64,000 nucleotides of DNA from Ctenosaura bakeri (taxonomy: Eukaryota > Chordata > Lepidosauria > Squamata > Iguanidae). The notes beneath the pieces are model-generated. The model searched no databases. It was given only the letters and a program-made list of their open reading frames with translations, and was not told the origin of the DNA. The translations under genes were made by a program, and so were the position numbers. Below are positions 48,135 through 57,907 of this stretch, piece by piece; position 1 is the first letter of the stretch, and every line of letters begins with the position of its first letter. The stretch spans positions 558,001 to 622,000 of the forward strand of contig CAOLHI010000388.1 of assembly GCA_948474755.1 (NCBI GenBank). The letters are read 5' to 3'.

Positions 48135-48555
48135 GGCCATTTCCGCACGGCATTTGCCATGCAAAAGGGTGCCTGGAGCATTGCGTGATTGTGAGGAGCA
48201 ATCTGCACGATGCACTCACAATTGCGTGATTCTCCAGGGGCTGGCAGGTGCCGATCGTGCACCTTTTCATTTTCGGCTAGAAGCCGAAAATAGTGCACAA
48301 TTGTGCATTGCTCCAGGGCCCCCCGCACACTTACCTGGTGAGCGGAGCCTCCGGAGCTGCACCAGTCATGCTTCCTGCCCCAGCGCAGCCTGGGAAACTC
48401 CCAGGCTGCACTGTGGAGGGAAGAGGCGGGGCTCTCACTCTAGCAGGTGGTTTGTGCGGAGCCGAAGGACCCCAGACATGAGAGCCTCTTGCTGGAGGCT
48501 GCTCACGTGATCCCCGCACCCCAGCGCCAGAAGAAGGTAAAGTGTGGAAAGGGCC
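48135..48555. mobile_element. GGCC-ended MITE, 430-bp type
   Basis: 421 bp; GGCCATTTCCGCACGGC / GTGTGGAAAGGGCC. Internal hairpin 'ttttcggctagaagccgaaa'. Flanks TGA / TTA. Lies only 48 bp from the MITE at 47883. Confidence 0.83.
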
Positions 48556-48697
48556 TTAATCCTAAAGTTTTACTGAGTGTCGATTGAAGGGGTGGATATC
48601 TACATCTTTTCAAAAGAATCCAACACTTAACCCAAAATTTCCAGCTCTCTTGGTAAATGCTGTATCCTTTGCCTTCTCTCACTTTTAAGGAATCATA

Positions 48698-49355
48698 GGC
48701 CCTTTTCGCATTAAGTCTTCTCGCGTGAGCGGGGGAGGGCAGCTCGCGCATGAAGCCTTCTCCGGGAGGCTGCCGCTTCCCCCTCCTTCCTTCCGCAGGC
48801 GAAGGAACGAGCAGGGAAGTGGCAGCCTCCCGGAGGCAGCGGCGGCTCGCGCGTCCGTCCATTCCCCCCCCGCGTGCGCGAGAAAGGAGCCTGTCCCCTC
48901 CATCCCCCCCGTGCGCGCGAGAGAGAAAGGCACTCCTCCCGTCCGCCCCCCGTGCGCGAGAGAGAGAAAAACGCTCCTCCCGTCCGCACCCCCGCACGCA
49001 CGAGAGAGAAAGGCGCTTGTCCTGTCCGCCCCCGCGCGCGCGCAAAGCAGGATGTGCCGCGTCCATCGTGCGAGTGCCCCGCCCCGTCCCTTCCTTCCGC
49101 AGGGGCGGAGGGAAGGAAGCACGACCCGGCCGGCTCCCGGACGCTCCGCACGAGAGGTAAGTGCGCGTGGGCGCCGGGAGCGTTGTGCGAGCGTGGGTGA
49201 TTTTCACTTGGAAGTGAAAATCAAAAAACCCGCGCTCGCGCCGCTTCAGCCCCGTGAGCCCGACGGAAGTGGGAGTGCGTCATGCGGAGCGACGCTCCCA
49301 CTCCCGCGAGGCTCACGGGGCTGTCACGTGAGAAAAGGCCCGTGCGAAAAGGGCC
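48698..49355. mobile_element. GC-rich GGCC-ended MITE, 658 bp, TSD ATA
   Basis: Ends GGCCCTTTTCGCA / TGCGAAAAGGGCC, ATA at 48695-48697 and 49356-49358. Inside are about five imperfect tandem units of roughly 40 bp (48866-49045), each with a CGCG run, a GAGAGAAAG purine run and a CCTCCCGTCC-like run. A perfect hairpin 'gattttcactt...aagtgaaaatc' sits near 49199, and inverted 'agccccgtgagcc' / 'ggctcacggggct' near the right end. Inserted in an antisense CR1 tail. The long overlapping frames on both strands are composition artefacts. Confidence 0.85.
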
Positions 49356-49358
49356 ATA

Positions 49359-49440
49359 GAATCATAGAGCTGGAAGAGACCACAGTGGCCATTGAGTCCA
49401 TTTCCAATTCTTGGATTTTCTGTGTATGAAGACTGAAGAG
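49359..49440 (-). repeat. Antisense CR1 3' end, split by the GC-rich MITE
   Basis: 'gaatcatagagctggaagag' and 'ggccattgagtccatttcc' follow the MITE; the terminal 'ggaatcata' of the same tail lies before it at 48690-48697. Confidence 0.7.
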
Positions 49441-49667
49441 TCCAACAAAGGAACAAGCTTGTTTTATGCTTCTTTAGATGATGAGGCAGGACCCAAACCA
49501 ATAGATTCAAAATACCAAAATGGAGATTCTGACAAAACAGGAGGAAGAACTTCCTGATTATGAAATTTGTTTGACAGTGACATAGCCTACCTCAGAAGTT
49601 GGTGAACTTTCCTTTACTGGAGGTTGTTTTAACAGACGTAAGACATCAGCCTCTCAGGGATGCTTTA

Positions 49668-49873
49668 GGGCTTTTCCCCACTGCACAGTTATACCATTAT
49701 GATTCTACTTTAACTGCCATGGTTTCATCCTATGCAATCCTGGGCTTTATAGTTGCATGAGGTGTTGATAATTCTCAGCATCCTCAAACTAAAAATCTTA
49801 GGATTCCATAGGATATAGCCAGGGCAGTTAAAGTGGAATCATAGTGCTCTGATTGTATGATGTGAAAGGACTC
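49668..49873. mobile_element. Old palindromic MITE, TSD TTA
   Basis: 206 bp; GGGCTTTTCCCCAC / GTGAAAGGACTC with TTA at 49665-49667 and 49874-49876. Interior 'ctttaactgccatggtttc' and inverted 'agccagggcagttaaag'. Confidence 0.78.
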
Positions 49874-50229
49874 TTAGCAGTGTACGAGTCTGCAGACTCT
49901 ATGCTGAAAGAGATTTAGATTAGATATCCCATGGGATCCCTTCTGCCTCTATGATTTTAACATGGGAATGCCATTTGGCTCATCTTCTTGCTTTTCTCCT
50001 TTACTAAGGTGGAATTCCAGCCCTTAACTCAAGGATGGACAACTTTTGCATTAGCAGGGATCCTTCTATTCTCCTGGGTCCAGGATGTGTGTGTGTGTAT
50101 AATCACACAAACCTGGCATATCCACAAAGCATCCAGTGTCATAGCGGCAGCTTTAAGTTTGGAGTGTGTGCATTCAGACATATGCACTAAATTCAAGAAA
50201 TGTAGCATCAGAACTGTGAGGAGGTAATG

Positions 50230-50560
50230 GACACGTCCTTTATCTGAAGCTTTGAAAGTTTGGGGTTAATTGGAGTTTGTTCAGTGACCGTTGCTTTCAG
50301 AACAACATTGGCTGGTGCTGTGTCAACCTCTCAGTCAATCTGGCATTTGGTCTAACCTTTATTGACTTACAACAGCCGTCCATTTCCTCCTTCAGCTCCC
50401 CTCAGCTCTGAAATCCATTATACAGGAGACAGAGATGCAAGAAGGCTTTGAATCGTAAATGAACCGGCCTGCCTCAAATGAAGAGTTTAGTGCACTGCAT
50501 TAGCAAAGATTCCCTTCTCTTTTCCTACCTAGATATCAAGAAAAATGACTCCCATGTACT
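50230..50560. other. Repeat-free stretch, possible conserved non-coding DNA
   Basis: No recognised repeat, no long frame, balanced composition. Listed only because it stands out among dense repeats. Confidence 0.25.
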
Positions 50561-50795
50561 GGGATGAAATTCTCTGGGTTTTAAGGAAAAGAGATTGACA
50601 CCCAACACTAACAGATTAAGTGTAAATTTGACCTGAGGTGAAATCTTGAGATGAATATGGAGGTTCCTTCCAAGTCAAAACATCCTAGGAATTTTGAGGA
50701 CACCAAAGAGATTGTGATACTTCTTCAGGTGATTATACTCATTCCTGTTAAATATTTTCCACAGTATCAAAACAGAGGTGAAAATGCTTCTCCAT

Positions 50796-50975
50796 GGCCC
50801 TTTCTGCACTACACTCTTATAGCGCGATGATTCCACTTGCAACATCCTCTGGAATCCTGGGGTTTGCAGTTTTGGGAGGGGCCAGGTGGCCCCTCCCGAA
50901 ACTGTAAACCCCAGGATTCCAGAGGATGTTGCAAGTGTAATCATTGCGCTATAAGAGTGTAGTGTGGAAAAGGCC
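50796..50975. mobile_element. Near-perfect palindromic MITE, TSD CAT
   Basis: 180 bp; GGCCCTTTCTGCACTACAC / GTGTAGTGTGGAAAAGGCC; CAT at 50793-50795 and 50976-50978. The two about 85-bp halves are nearly exact reverse complements around 'gggccaggtggcccc'. Confidence 0.9.
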
Positions 50976-51017
50976 CATGTTTTAACAGCCATATTTAGCA
51001 GGCTACAAAGATGGTGG

Positions 51018-51048
51018 CATTTTCACTCCTTTTTTTTTTTTTTTTTTG
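51018..51048. repeat. Poly(T) tract
   Basis: About 20 T residues followed by a G-rich stretch. Confidence 0.8.
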
Positions 51049-51679
51049 TGGTGGGGGAAAGTTGGGGAAAATCATTGAATGTTGGGGTGAGAGCTTGGCT
51101 TGAGATGAACTTTCCAATAGCTCCTTTTTCAAAACCAGAGTTTTGAGGCACACCTCAGTGAACAAAGCCTCTAACAAACAACTTCCTTTTTAGAAAGTCT
51201 TTTTACACCTGCCCAGTCCATCCTTTTCCACCTCATCCTTTATTTAGCTGGACTTTTTTAGCAGCATCAACATTAGAAAAATGGTGAAAGAGGGCTGGAG
51301 AAACAGAAACTTTTGGTGTCAGGTTGCAGCTATGTGTTTGCAGCAAACAGTGAAATAAGCTGGGAAAGAATGGAGTTCTCCTCTAGCTGATCTTACTGTA
51401 GCTGTGTGTGACTGCATCAACAGGTAAGATTAACAACAGTCGCTTCCAGAATCCATTAACAAGCATACACGAAGAGCAGAACAAAGAAAAAGGAGGAGAG
51501 CAGATAAGCCTGTCTTGTGGTCACCAAAATGGAAACTGTAAAGAAAGTGGAACTTAGTGAACAAAAAATTCATCCCTTGATGCAAAAAGAAGAAACCTAC
51601 CTTAAAGTAATCAATCAAAGGTTCTGAATGTGTGTCAACAGTGTGATGCGGCACCTTAAAAAGCCAAGACAATTCTAGG

Positions 51680-52198
51680 GCCCTTTCTGCACGAGGCGAG
51701 GGAATCACTCCATGCCTTTACCTACTGCTTCTTCTGGGGTCCGAAGCAATGCGGACTGTCCCTGAAGCCCTTCCGCAGGGCTCCTCTTTGGTCCAGGGCA
51801 AATTGGAGCAGTGCGAGGTCTGTAGATCTGCACTGCTCCGGCTTCCAAAATGGCAGCTTCCAGCTTCCAAAATGATGGCTTCTGGCTTTCAAAATGGCGG
51901 CTTCCGGTTGGTCATGGGTCCTGACCAACCGCTGAAACTTGCCATGCCTAAAGCCCGCCCTCTGCAGATCACAGGCTCGCATTGGTGCAAGCCTGCGAAT
52001 CTGCACAAGAGAACAGGAACGCAATGGCGCGTTCCAGGAAAATAAAGACCTGTTTTTTGCAGTCTTTAGAAAACATGCTGGAGGACCACTTGGGGTTGTT
52101 TTGGAGTGGACTGACATGCGGATCTCCAGTAAGTAGTCCGCTTCTAGCCTGCTCCAAGGTGCAGACGACCTCTGTGAGAGGACGCACTGTCCCGTTCT
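51680..52198. repeat. Probable GGCC-ended element, right end decayed
   Basis: Left end GGGCCCTTTCTGCACGAGG matches the MITE set. The interior has three imperfect units of about 23 bp built on 'cttccaaaatggcagcttcc' (51840-51912) and a hairpin 'ttggtcatgg...ctgaccaac'. CTA before the left end (51677-51679) recurs at about 52196-52198, but no good right inverted end is visible. Confidence 0.5.
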
Positions 52199-52202
52199 AA
52201 TT

Positions 52203-52352
52203 GCCTGGAGGTTGCATCAATAGGAGTATAGTGTTGAGATCAAGGCAAGTAGTAATACCACTTTGGTTAGACTTCACCTGGAATACTGTGGCTGGTTTTG
52301 GGCACCACAGTTCAAGAAGGATACTGACAAGCTGGAACATGTCCAGAGGAAT
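52203..52352 (+). repeat. CR1 LINE fragment
   Basis: 'cacctggaatactgtggctg', 'gggcaccacagttcaagaag' and 'gacaagctggaacatgtcca' match the CR1 ORF2 3' part. Followed without a break by L2. Confidence 0.75.
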
Positions 52353-52549
52353 TGGATGACCTAAAGATAGTAGTGCACACTCTGGTAACCTCAAGGTTGG
52401 ACTTCTGAAATGCACTTTACATTGGTCTACCTTTGTACCATGTTCAGAAAGTCCAACTGGTTCCAAATATGGCAGCCAGATTGATTACAGGTACAGCAAG
52501 GAGTGAACATATCAGACTGATACTAAAATCATCCCACTGGCTGCCACTG

Positions 52550-52732
52550 GGACTATTTCCGCACTGGACTTATAGCATGATGATTTCACTTGCAACATCC
52601 TATGGAATGAATCCTGGGGTTTGCGATTTCGAGAGGGGCCTGCTGACGTCTCCTGAAACTGCAAACCCCAGGATTCCATAGGATGTTGCAAGTGGAATCA
52701 TCGCACTATAACAGTCCATTATGGAAATGACC
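52550..52732. mobile_element. Palindromic MITE (180-bp type) in L2
   Basis: Ends GACTATTTCCGCAC / ATGGAAATGACC; halves inverted around 'ggggcctgctgacgtctcc'. Target duplication decayed. Confidence 0.78.
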
Positions 52733-52786
52733 TTAGTTTCCCAGCAAAGTACCAAGTATTGATTATCACCTTGAAAGCCCCACATG

Positions 52787-53363
52787 GGCCCTTTCCGCAC
52801 TGAGGCTTCTAGCGCAAGCGGGGGAGGCCGGCAAGCGCAAGAAGGCTCGTCCGGGAGGCTGCCGCTTCCCCCCTCCTTCCTTCCGCAGGCGAAGGAACCA
52901 GCGGGGAAGTGGCACCGAAGGAGGCTTGCCGCGCAAGCCGCCCTCCCCCCGTGCGAAGCGGGAGACCTCGCGCCGGATTCCACCCCGCGCGCGCGCCGGA
53001 TTCCTCCCCCCCGCGCGCGCGAAGCGGGTGTCGCGTTCCCCCCGCGCGCGCGCAAAGCGGGCGGCGCGTCCATCGCGCTACCTTCCCACCCCGCTCCTTC
53101 CTTCCGCAGGGGCGGAGGGAAGGAAGCGCGACCTGGCCGGCTCCCAGAGGCTCCGCACGAAAGGTAAGTGCGGGTGGGCTCCGGGAGCGTTACGCGAGCG
53201 CGGGGTGATTTTCACTTGTACGCGAAAATCAAAAAACCCGCGCTCGTGCCGCTTCAGCCCCGTGAGCCGGGCGGAAGTGGGAGTGCGTCGTGCGGAGCAA
53301 CGCTCCCACTCCCGCGAGGCTCACGGGGCTATCGCGCGCACAAAGGCCCGTGCGAAAAGGGCC
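52787..53363. mobile_element. GC-rich GGCC-ended MITE, 577 bp, TSD ATG
   Basis: Ends GGCCCTTTCCGCAC / GTGCGAAAAGGGCC with ATG at 52784-52786 and 53364-53366. Same family as 48698: CpG-rich start, CGCGCGCG-containing units (52945-53070), 'ccttccgcaggggcggaggg', 'gtgattttcacttg', and inverted 'gccccgtgagcc' / 'ggctcacggggc'. Fewer internal units, so shorter. Confidence 0.87.
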
Positions 53364-53777
53364 ATGGTTTGGCTCCAAGTTACCTGCAGGATCACCTCCT
53401 TCTGTACAATCTGCCCATACGCTCAGGCCCTCTGGAGGACATTTACTTAAACTGGACAGAACGAGACTGGCAGCAATCACCCAGAGGACCTTCTTGTCGT
53501 CCACCTCTTGACTGTGGAACGATCTGCAGGAAGAGATTTGACAGCAAAATAGGCTTTCTGAAATTTACAAAGTATTAAAGGCCTATCTTTTCTGGCAGGC
53601 CTACTTAGTCTGTTTTTAACTATGATGCATTTATTAATGATGTGTTTTAATTATGATATTGGCATTTGTATTTTAAATGTTCTTATTTATTTTTAGTGTA
53701 TTTTAACTTATGATGTATTATTAGTTGTATTTTAATTCATGTTGTACCCCACCTCAAGCCTTGGGGAGAGGCAGGTA

Positions 53778-53919
53778 ATAAATAAAAAAAAAAACCTGTG
53801 GTTGTTGTTTAAGGCAGGGGAGCCTTGGGCCATTTCCACCCTACACTGTTTTAAATAAATAAAAAAAATTATGGTTGTTGTTTAAGGCAGCCTTGGGCCA
53901 TTTCCGCCCTACACTGTTA
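53778..53919. repeat. Tandem duplication across L2 tail and MITE start
   Basis: Two units of about 70 bp, each with AAATAAATAAAAAAA, 'ggttgttgtttaaggcag', 'ccttgggccatttcc' and 'ccctacactgtt'. The duplicate contains the first about 26 bp of the MITE that starts at 53896. Confidence 0.8.
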
Positions 53920-54098
53920 TAGTGCTATTATTCCACTTTCAACCTCCTATGGAATCCTGGGGTTTGCCGTTTAGGGAGGGGCATTTTAGAATTCTCAGCC
54001 AGAGAGCTCTTTGGCCTCAGTAAACTACAAATCCCAGAATTCCACAAGATGTTTAAAGTAGAATAATAGCACTATAATAGTGTAATGCAGAAATGGTC
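53896..54098. mobile_element. Palindromic MITE (200-bp type), TSD TTG
   Basis: 203 bp; GGCCATTTCCGCCC / AATGCAGAAATGGTC; TTG at 53893-53895 and 54099-54101. Confidence 0.85.
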
Positions 54099-54905
54099 TT
54101 GCTCTTGGTGGGTCGGAGTTGGTAGAAAGGACTATAGGCCACATGGCACTCCCGGTGATGTCACTGCAAGAGCAGCTGGGCCTAGAAGCCTGAAATCTAC
54201 CCACTGCTTTCCTCCAGTGATGTTATGTGGATCACTGAAGCGGGAATTTAACATTATTAAGAACTGGGAAGAAATTTTGTCAGATTCAACGATCTTGACA
54301 AAAGTAGCATTTTTACTTTTCAGACTAAATGCAAAACACACACATTTTTAAAATGGAAATGGCTAAAATATACATACTTGAGGAAATGTTTTAGTCAATG
54401 GGGAAAAGTTTTATAAACTAGGCTTCCATTTTAGTTGCTATGGTTGCATGCTATGGAATCCTGGGATTTGCAGTTGTTACTGCAGTTTAGGCCTCCTTGG
54501 AGATACCCCCCCCATATCATTTTGATATCAATAATTTGGTTCTCTTCCACCACCCCTCTCCATGTGTTTGTGAGCCCCCCGGACAAGCACAGAACTAGGC
54601 TCGGCCACTAATCACTAGACATTCCATTCACCACCCAGGCGGGCCAGAAATAGCCAGATCACCGCTTTAGGAGACCCCTCTGCAAACACCCTCATTACGT
54701 ATGCACACTGTTTACAAAGGACTCCCTGCCCCGAGCAGGCAACCTGGCAGGCTGAATACTCAACTGCCAAGCACTCTGTATTTGCATACTGGCTAACTCT
54801 TTGTCAATTCGGACTTAATCATGTTAAATTTTGACCTTTCCAAAGCTTTGTCTTGTGCCCGAAACTCATTGTTTCCACCAAGTATGGCATAGTTACATTT
54901 CTCCC

Positions 54906-54912
54906 TATAAAA
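54906..54912 (+). promoter_or_regulatory. LTR TATA box
   Basis: TATAAAA within 'ccctataaaaacccc' of the group B LTR, about 270 bp before its poly(A) signal; positioned as a retroelement promoter. Confidence 0.65.
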
Positions 54913-55176
54913 ACCCCTGATTCCGAGACCTTCCTCGGATCGCTCCCGAGTTCCAGACCGCCTTGCTGCAGCTTTGCTTGGTGAGCTTCCCCTCAGCTCC
55001 ACGTGCTGAGATACATCGAACCCCAGCATCACTCTCTATCTTCTTTCCAGGCTGCAGGAACAGGTTTCGTATCACCCAAATCAACTATCCCTCTGAAAAT
55101 CCCGCTATCATACTCACACCTTTATTTTCCTTAGTTATTTGTGTGCGTGTGTTGCTTCCATTGTGTATCTGTATTT

Positions 55177-55182
55177 AATAAA
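55177..55182 (+). terminator. LTR poly(A) signal
   Basis: AATAAA in 'gtatttaataaagatc' of the group B LTR, followed by T/G-rich sequence as expected for cleavage and polyadenylation. Confidence 0.65.
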
Positions 55183-55443
55183 GATCATTCATTTATTTCC
55201 AACATGGTTTGCTTCTTGACTTGGCCTGACCCCGTAAACATTGGATTACAAGATCCTGCTGCGTTACCCTGCCTCTTGTACTGTCAACCAGTGCTCTTGA
55301 CTAATTTCCCCATCTTGTGTAATTGTTAGGCTATTTAGGTGTCCCTCCCGGGATCACCAGTAAACAGGGTAACATAGTTTAGGCAAGGGTATTTAGCATT
55401 TTCAGCCAGAGAGCTCTAATACTTCCTCAAACTACAAACCTAA

Positions 55444-55540
55444 GGCCATTTCTGCCCCTCCCTAAACTGCAAACCCCAGGATTCCAGAGGATGTTGAAAG
55501 TGGAATCATTGCGCTATAAGAGGCTAGTGAGGAAATGGCC
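55444..55540. mobile_element. Internally deleted MITE, TSD TAA
   Basis: 97 bp; GGCCATTTCTGC then directly 'ccctccctaaactgcaaac' and the normal right half to GAGGAAATGGCC. TAA at 55441-55443 and 55541-55543. Nested in the older MITE. Confidence 0.88.
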
Positions 55541-56132
55541 TAAGATTCCATAGGGTGCAATTATGGCAGTTAAAAGTGTCTCATAGTGCTATAAGTGAGT
55601 AGAGCGAAAGACCTCTAGATAAATTGAGCACCTAAATGTTCGAGCTGGTCTGGAGCAGGGAGGAATGTGTGCAAACTTCAATGCAGGAAGAACACATGGA
55701 CCTAAATCTAATTACTTTTTCCAACCCAAGAAGTCCCACTGAATAATAAGAACTTGGTCAGGCAATACTTATGTACCTTTTGCTGTTTCAGAGGACTCAC
55801 TTTCATTGGGACCAAGCCTTAGATTTTGGTTCAGCTCTTAAGACCTGATACAAAACAAGAAAAGGAAGACAATGCAGGTGGACCTTGGATAAATTCAACC
55901 ATATTTGCCCCTATTCTAGTAGAGATGTAATTCTTCACTAAATTAGCTCTCAAAGGAAGCAGCAAGTAGTTTAAGCGATTTTCCTCCTACTGCAAGAAAG
56001 TTATTGCAAATTGCACATTTTTGAAAGACTATTTGCAGCTTGGATGTGGGCTTTTTTGTGCACAAAACAGCATGTTCCATTCAGGAAACAAAAAATTTAA
56101 AAAACTTCATGTGTGAATTTTGTGCAAAATAA

Positions 56133-56329
56133 GGCCATTTCTGCACTATGCTGTTGTAGTGCTATTATTCCACTTTCGACCTCCTATGGAATTCTGACGT
56201 GTGCAGTTTGGGGAGGCCATTTAGAATCCTCAGAGAGCTCTTTGGCCTCAGTAAACTACAAATCCCAGAATTCCATAGGATGTTGAAAGTGGAATAATAG
56301 CACTATAACAGTGTAGCGAGGAAATGCTC
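56133..56329. mobile_element. Palindromic MITE (200-bp type)
   Basis: GGCCATTTCTGCAC / TAGCGAGGAAATGCTC; interior 'gagagctctttggcctcag'. Right tip decayed, no duplication visible. Confidence 0.8.
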
Positions 56330-56427
56330 TCTGCCTCAAACTGAACAGATTCTTGTTAGCTCAGGATTCTTCTTATCAAGGTTTACCAACACTTAGGACA
56401 CACATTTTTATAGAATCAAAAAACTGG

Positions 56428-56835
56428 AATCATGGAATAATAGCAATGGAAGAGACGAAAATGGCCATACAGTCCAACCTCCTGCCATGCAGGAATGTAT
56501 AATCAAAGTACTCCCAAAAGATGGCCATCCAGCCTCTTTTTAAAAGCCTCCGAAGAAGGATACTCCACCACTCTCTGAGGCAGCATATTCCCCTGCTGAA
56601 CTGCTCTAACTATCAGGAAGTTCTTCCTAATGTTTAGATGGAAACTCTTTTCCTGAAGTTTGAAGCCATTGCTCCAGGTCCTAGTTTCTGGAGCAGCAGA
56701 AAATAGGCTTGTTCCATCCTCCAAATATTTAAATATAGCTATCATATCATCTCTTAGCCTTCTCTTTTCCAGATCAAACATACCCAGCTCCCAAAGCTGT
56801 TCCTCATAGGGTGTGGTTTCCAGGCCCTATTTTTA
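56428..56835 (-). repeat. Antisense CR1 3' end with ORF2 C-terminus
   Basis: On the minus strand a 92-codon frame (56781-56503) contains FDLEKRRLRDDMIAIFKYL, RTWSNGFKL and FHLNIRKNFL, the CR1 ORF2 C-terminal pattern. It is followed by the 3' UTR down to about 56428. Frame intact only for this stretch; 5' truncated. Confidence 0.85.
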
Positions 56836-57039
56836 ATATATATTTTTTACAAAAATCAAATATTCTTTCAGTCCCTAATGTCTAGTTTATGAGACACACG
56901 GCACCAGAAAAAAACATGGACCACTCTACTTCCTCTAAAATGCAGGGCCTGTGTGGTGAGATAATATCCCTGGGGTTGATTGAGAATATGTAATAGAGAG
57001 TTTAAAAATATTATCATCATTTCTTTACTAGTCTCGTCT

Positions 57040-57420
57040 TACTTCTCTCTTTTTCTCCAAGTATCAACTTCTTTCTTCACAGAATTGGCTTCAGACAAAA
57101 ACCAGTGCTGCAGCTTTAATGAAAATTTAAAAGTCAATGAGACCCACACTGGAAAAGAGAGAGAGAAAGAGAGAGAAAGAGAGAGGGAGGGAGGCATGAC
57201 CCAGGATGAGAATAGTCCAATGAATAAATTCAAACCATTTAGAGTATGTTTGGAAAGATCAGAAGGGCACCTTTGCTCGCCGCATTTTAACGAGGCTTGG
57301 AGAATTAGCAAGAGGCCTGAAAAATGAGTGGCAGTGGCAGAGAGTAATTCGGTTGCGATCACTTGAGGGTGATGAATGAGGATGTGGCATAGCCTTTGCA
57401 GAGAAGAATCATCTTTTCTA
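57040..57420. other. Repeat-poor stretch with a (GAGA)n run
   Basis: A GAGA-rich simple repeat at 57157-57190 separates two repeat-free flanks. The right flank ('ccgcattttaacgaggcttg', 'aattcggttgcgatcactt') could be conserved non-coding DNA. The 156-codon minus-strand frame crosses the simple repeat and has no domain. Confidence 0.3.
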
Positions 57421-57727
57421 AAACAATTGTGTTTCATCTGCATGGGAGGGAGACATATTGCAGTGGTGGCAACATTGGGGATTAATGAAACGGCTGTGCA
57501 GGTAAGCATCAGAATTGCCTTGCTGGATCAGACGACAGACCAGATGAGCCTTCTGTTTCCAACAGTGAGTTGCATGCATTCTTGGGTACTCAGAAGCAAG
57601 CATGAAAGTATTCTTACTCTCCTTTCTGTTGGCAGCCACCACATGGTATTCACAGCCAGGTTGCATCTGTATGCTAAGCAACAAGGACTGGTTACAGCCA
57701 ATGGAAAGGATATAGAGAAGAGACAAA

Positions 57728-57907
57728 GGCTATTTCCGCACTAGCCTGTTATAGTGCGATGATTCCACTGTCAACATCCTCTGGAATCCTGGGGTTTGCA
57801 GTTTTGGGAGGGGCCAGCCGGCTCCTCCTGAAACCGCAAACCCCAGGATTCCAGAGGATGTTGAAAGTGGAATCATCGCGCTATAACAGGCTAGTGCGGA
57901 AATGGCC
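57728..57907. mobile_element. Near-perfect palindromic MITE (180-bp type)
   Basis: GGCTATTTCCGCACTAGCC / GGCTAGTGCGGAAATGGCC; the halves match as reverse complements over about 85 bp with few differences. Flanks (AAA / GCT) do not match. Confidence 0.85.

Larger units (their letters stand above)
52353..53795 (+). repeat. L2 LINE 3' end, split by two MITEs
   Basis: Sense L2. Before the first MITE, conceptual translation shows SRLDF then NALYIGLP and AARLITG, the conserved C-terminal part of the L2 ORF2, with stops. Between the MITEs 'gcaaagtaccaagtattg' continues. After the second, 'ccaagttacctgcaggatca' and 'gactgtggaacgatctgcag' lead to the AT-rich 3' UTR, 'cctcaagccttggggagag' and an A-rich end at 53779-53795. 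Non-functional. Confidence 0.8.
54475..55374 (+). mobile_element. Solo LTR, group B, plus strand
   Basis: 900 bp, TGTTACTGC to CAGGGTAACA, flanked by CAGT / TAGT. The only full-length group member in plus orientation, so its layout is easiest to read: U3 to about 54930 with a TATA box, then R with a poly(A) signal, then U5 to the end. No internal coding sequence on either side. Confidence 0.85.
54397..55616. repeat. Old palindromic MITE, twice interrupted
   Basis: Segments 54397-54474, 55375-55443 and 55541-55616 join into one older-family MITE ('ttgctatggttgcatgctat', 'cagccagagagctctaatac', 'aagattccatagggtgcaat', 'tctcatagtgctataagtg'). The interruptions are the solo LTR at 54475 and the MITE at 55444. 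Confidence 0.75.

Noticed and set aside
48866..49045. CRISPR-like array
   Set aside because: About five imperfect adjoining units with no unique spacers, inside a eukaryotic MITE; it is an ordinary tandem repeat.
48503..49207. Overlapping long frames (up to 234 codons) on both strands, Arg/Pro/Ala-rich
   Set aside because: They lie within the CpG-rich tandem interior of a MITE. Several frames on both strands are open at once, the expected effect of high GC, and the products are repeats with no domain.
52600..53578. Long GC-rich frames on both strands
   Set aside because: Same artefact in the second GC-rich MITE; frames run across the insertion boundaries into L2.
57039..57509. 156-codon minus-strand frame with a Ser/Leu repeat
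   Set aside because: Crosses a GAGA simple repeat; the Leu/Ser run is its translation.
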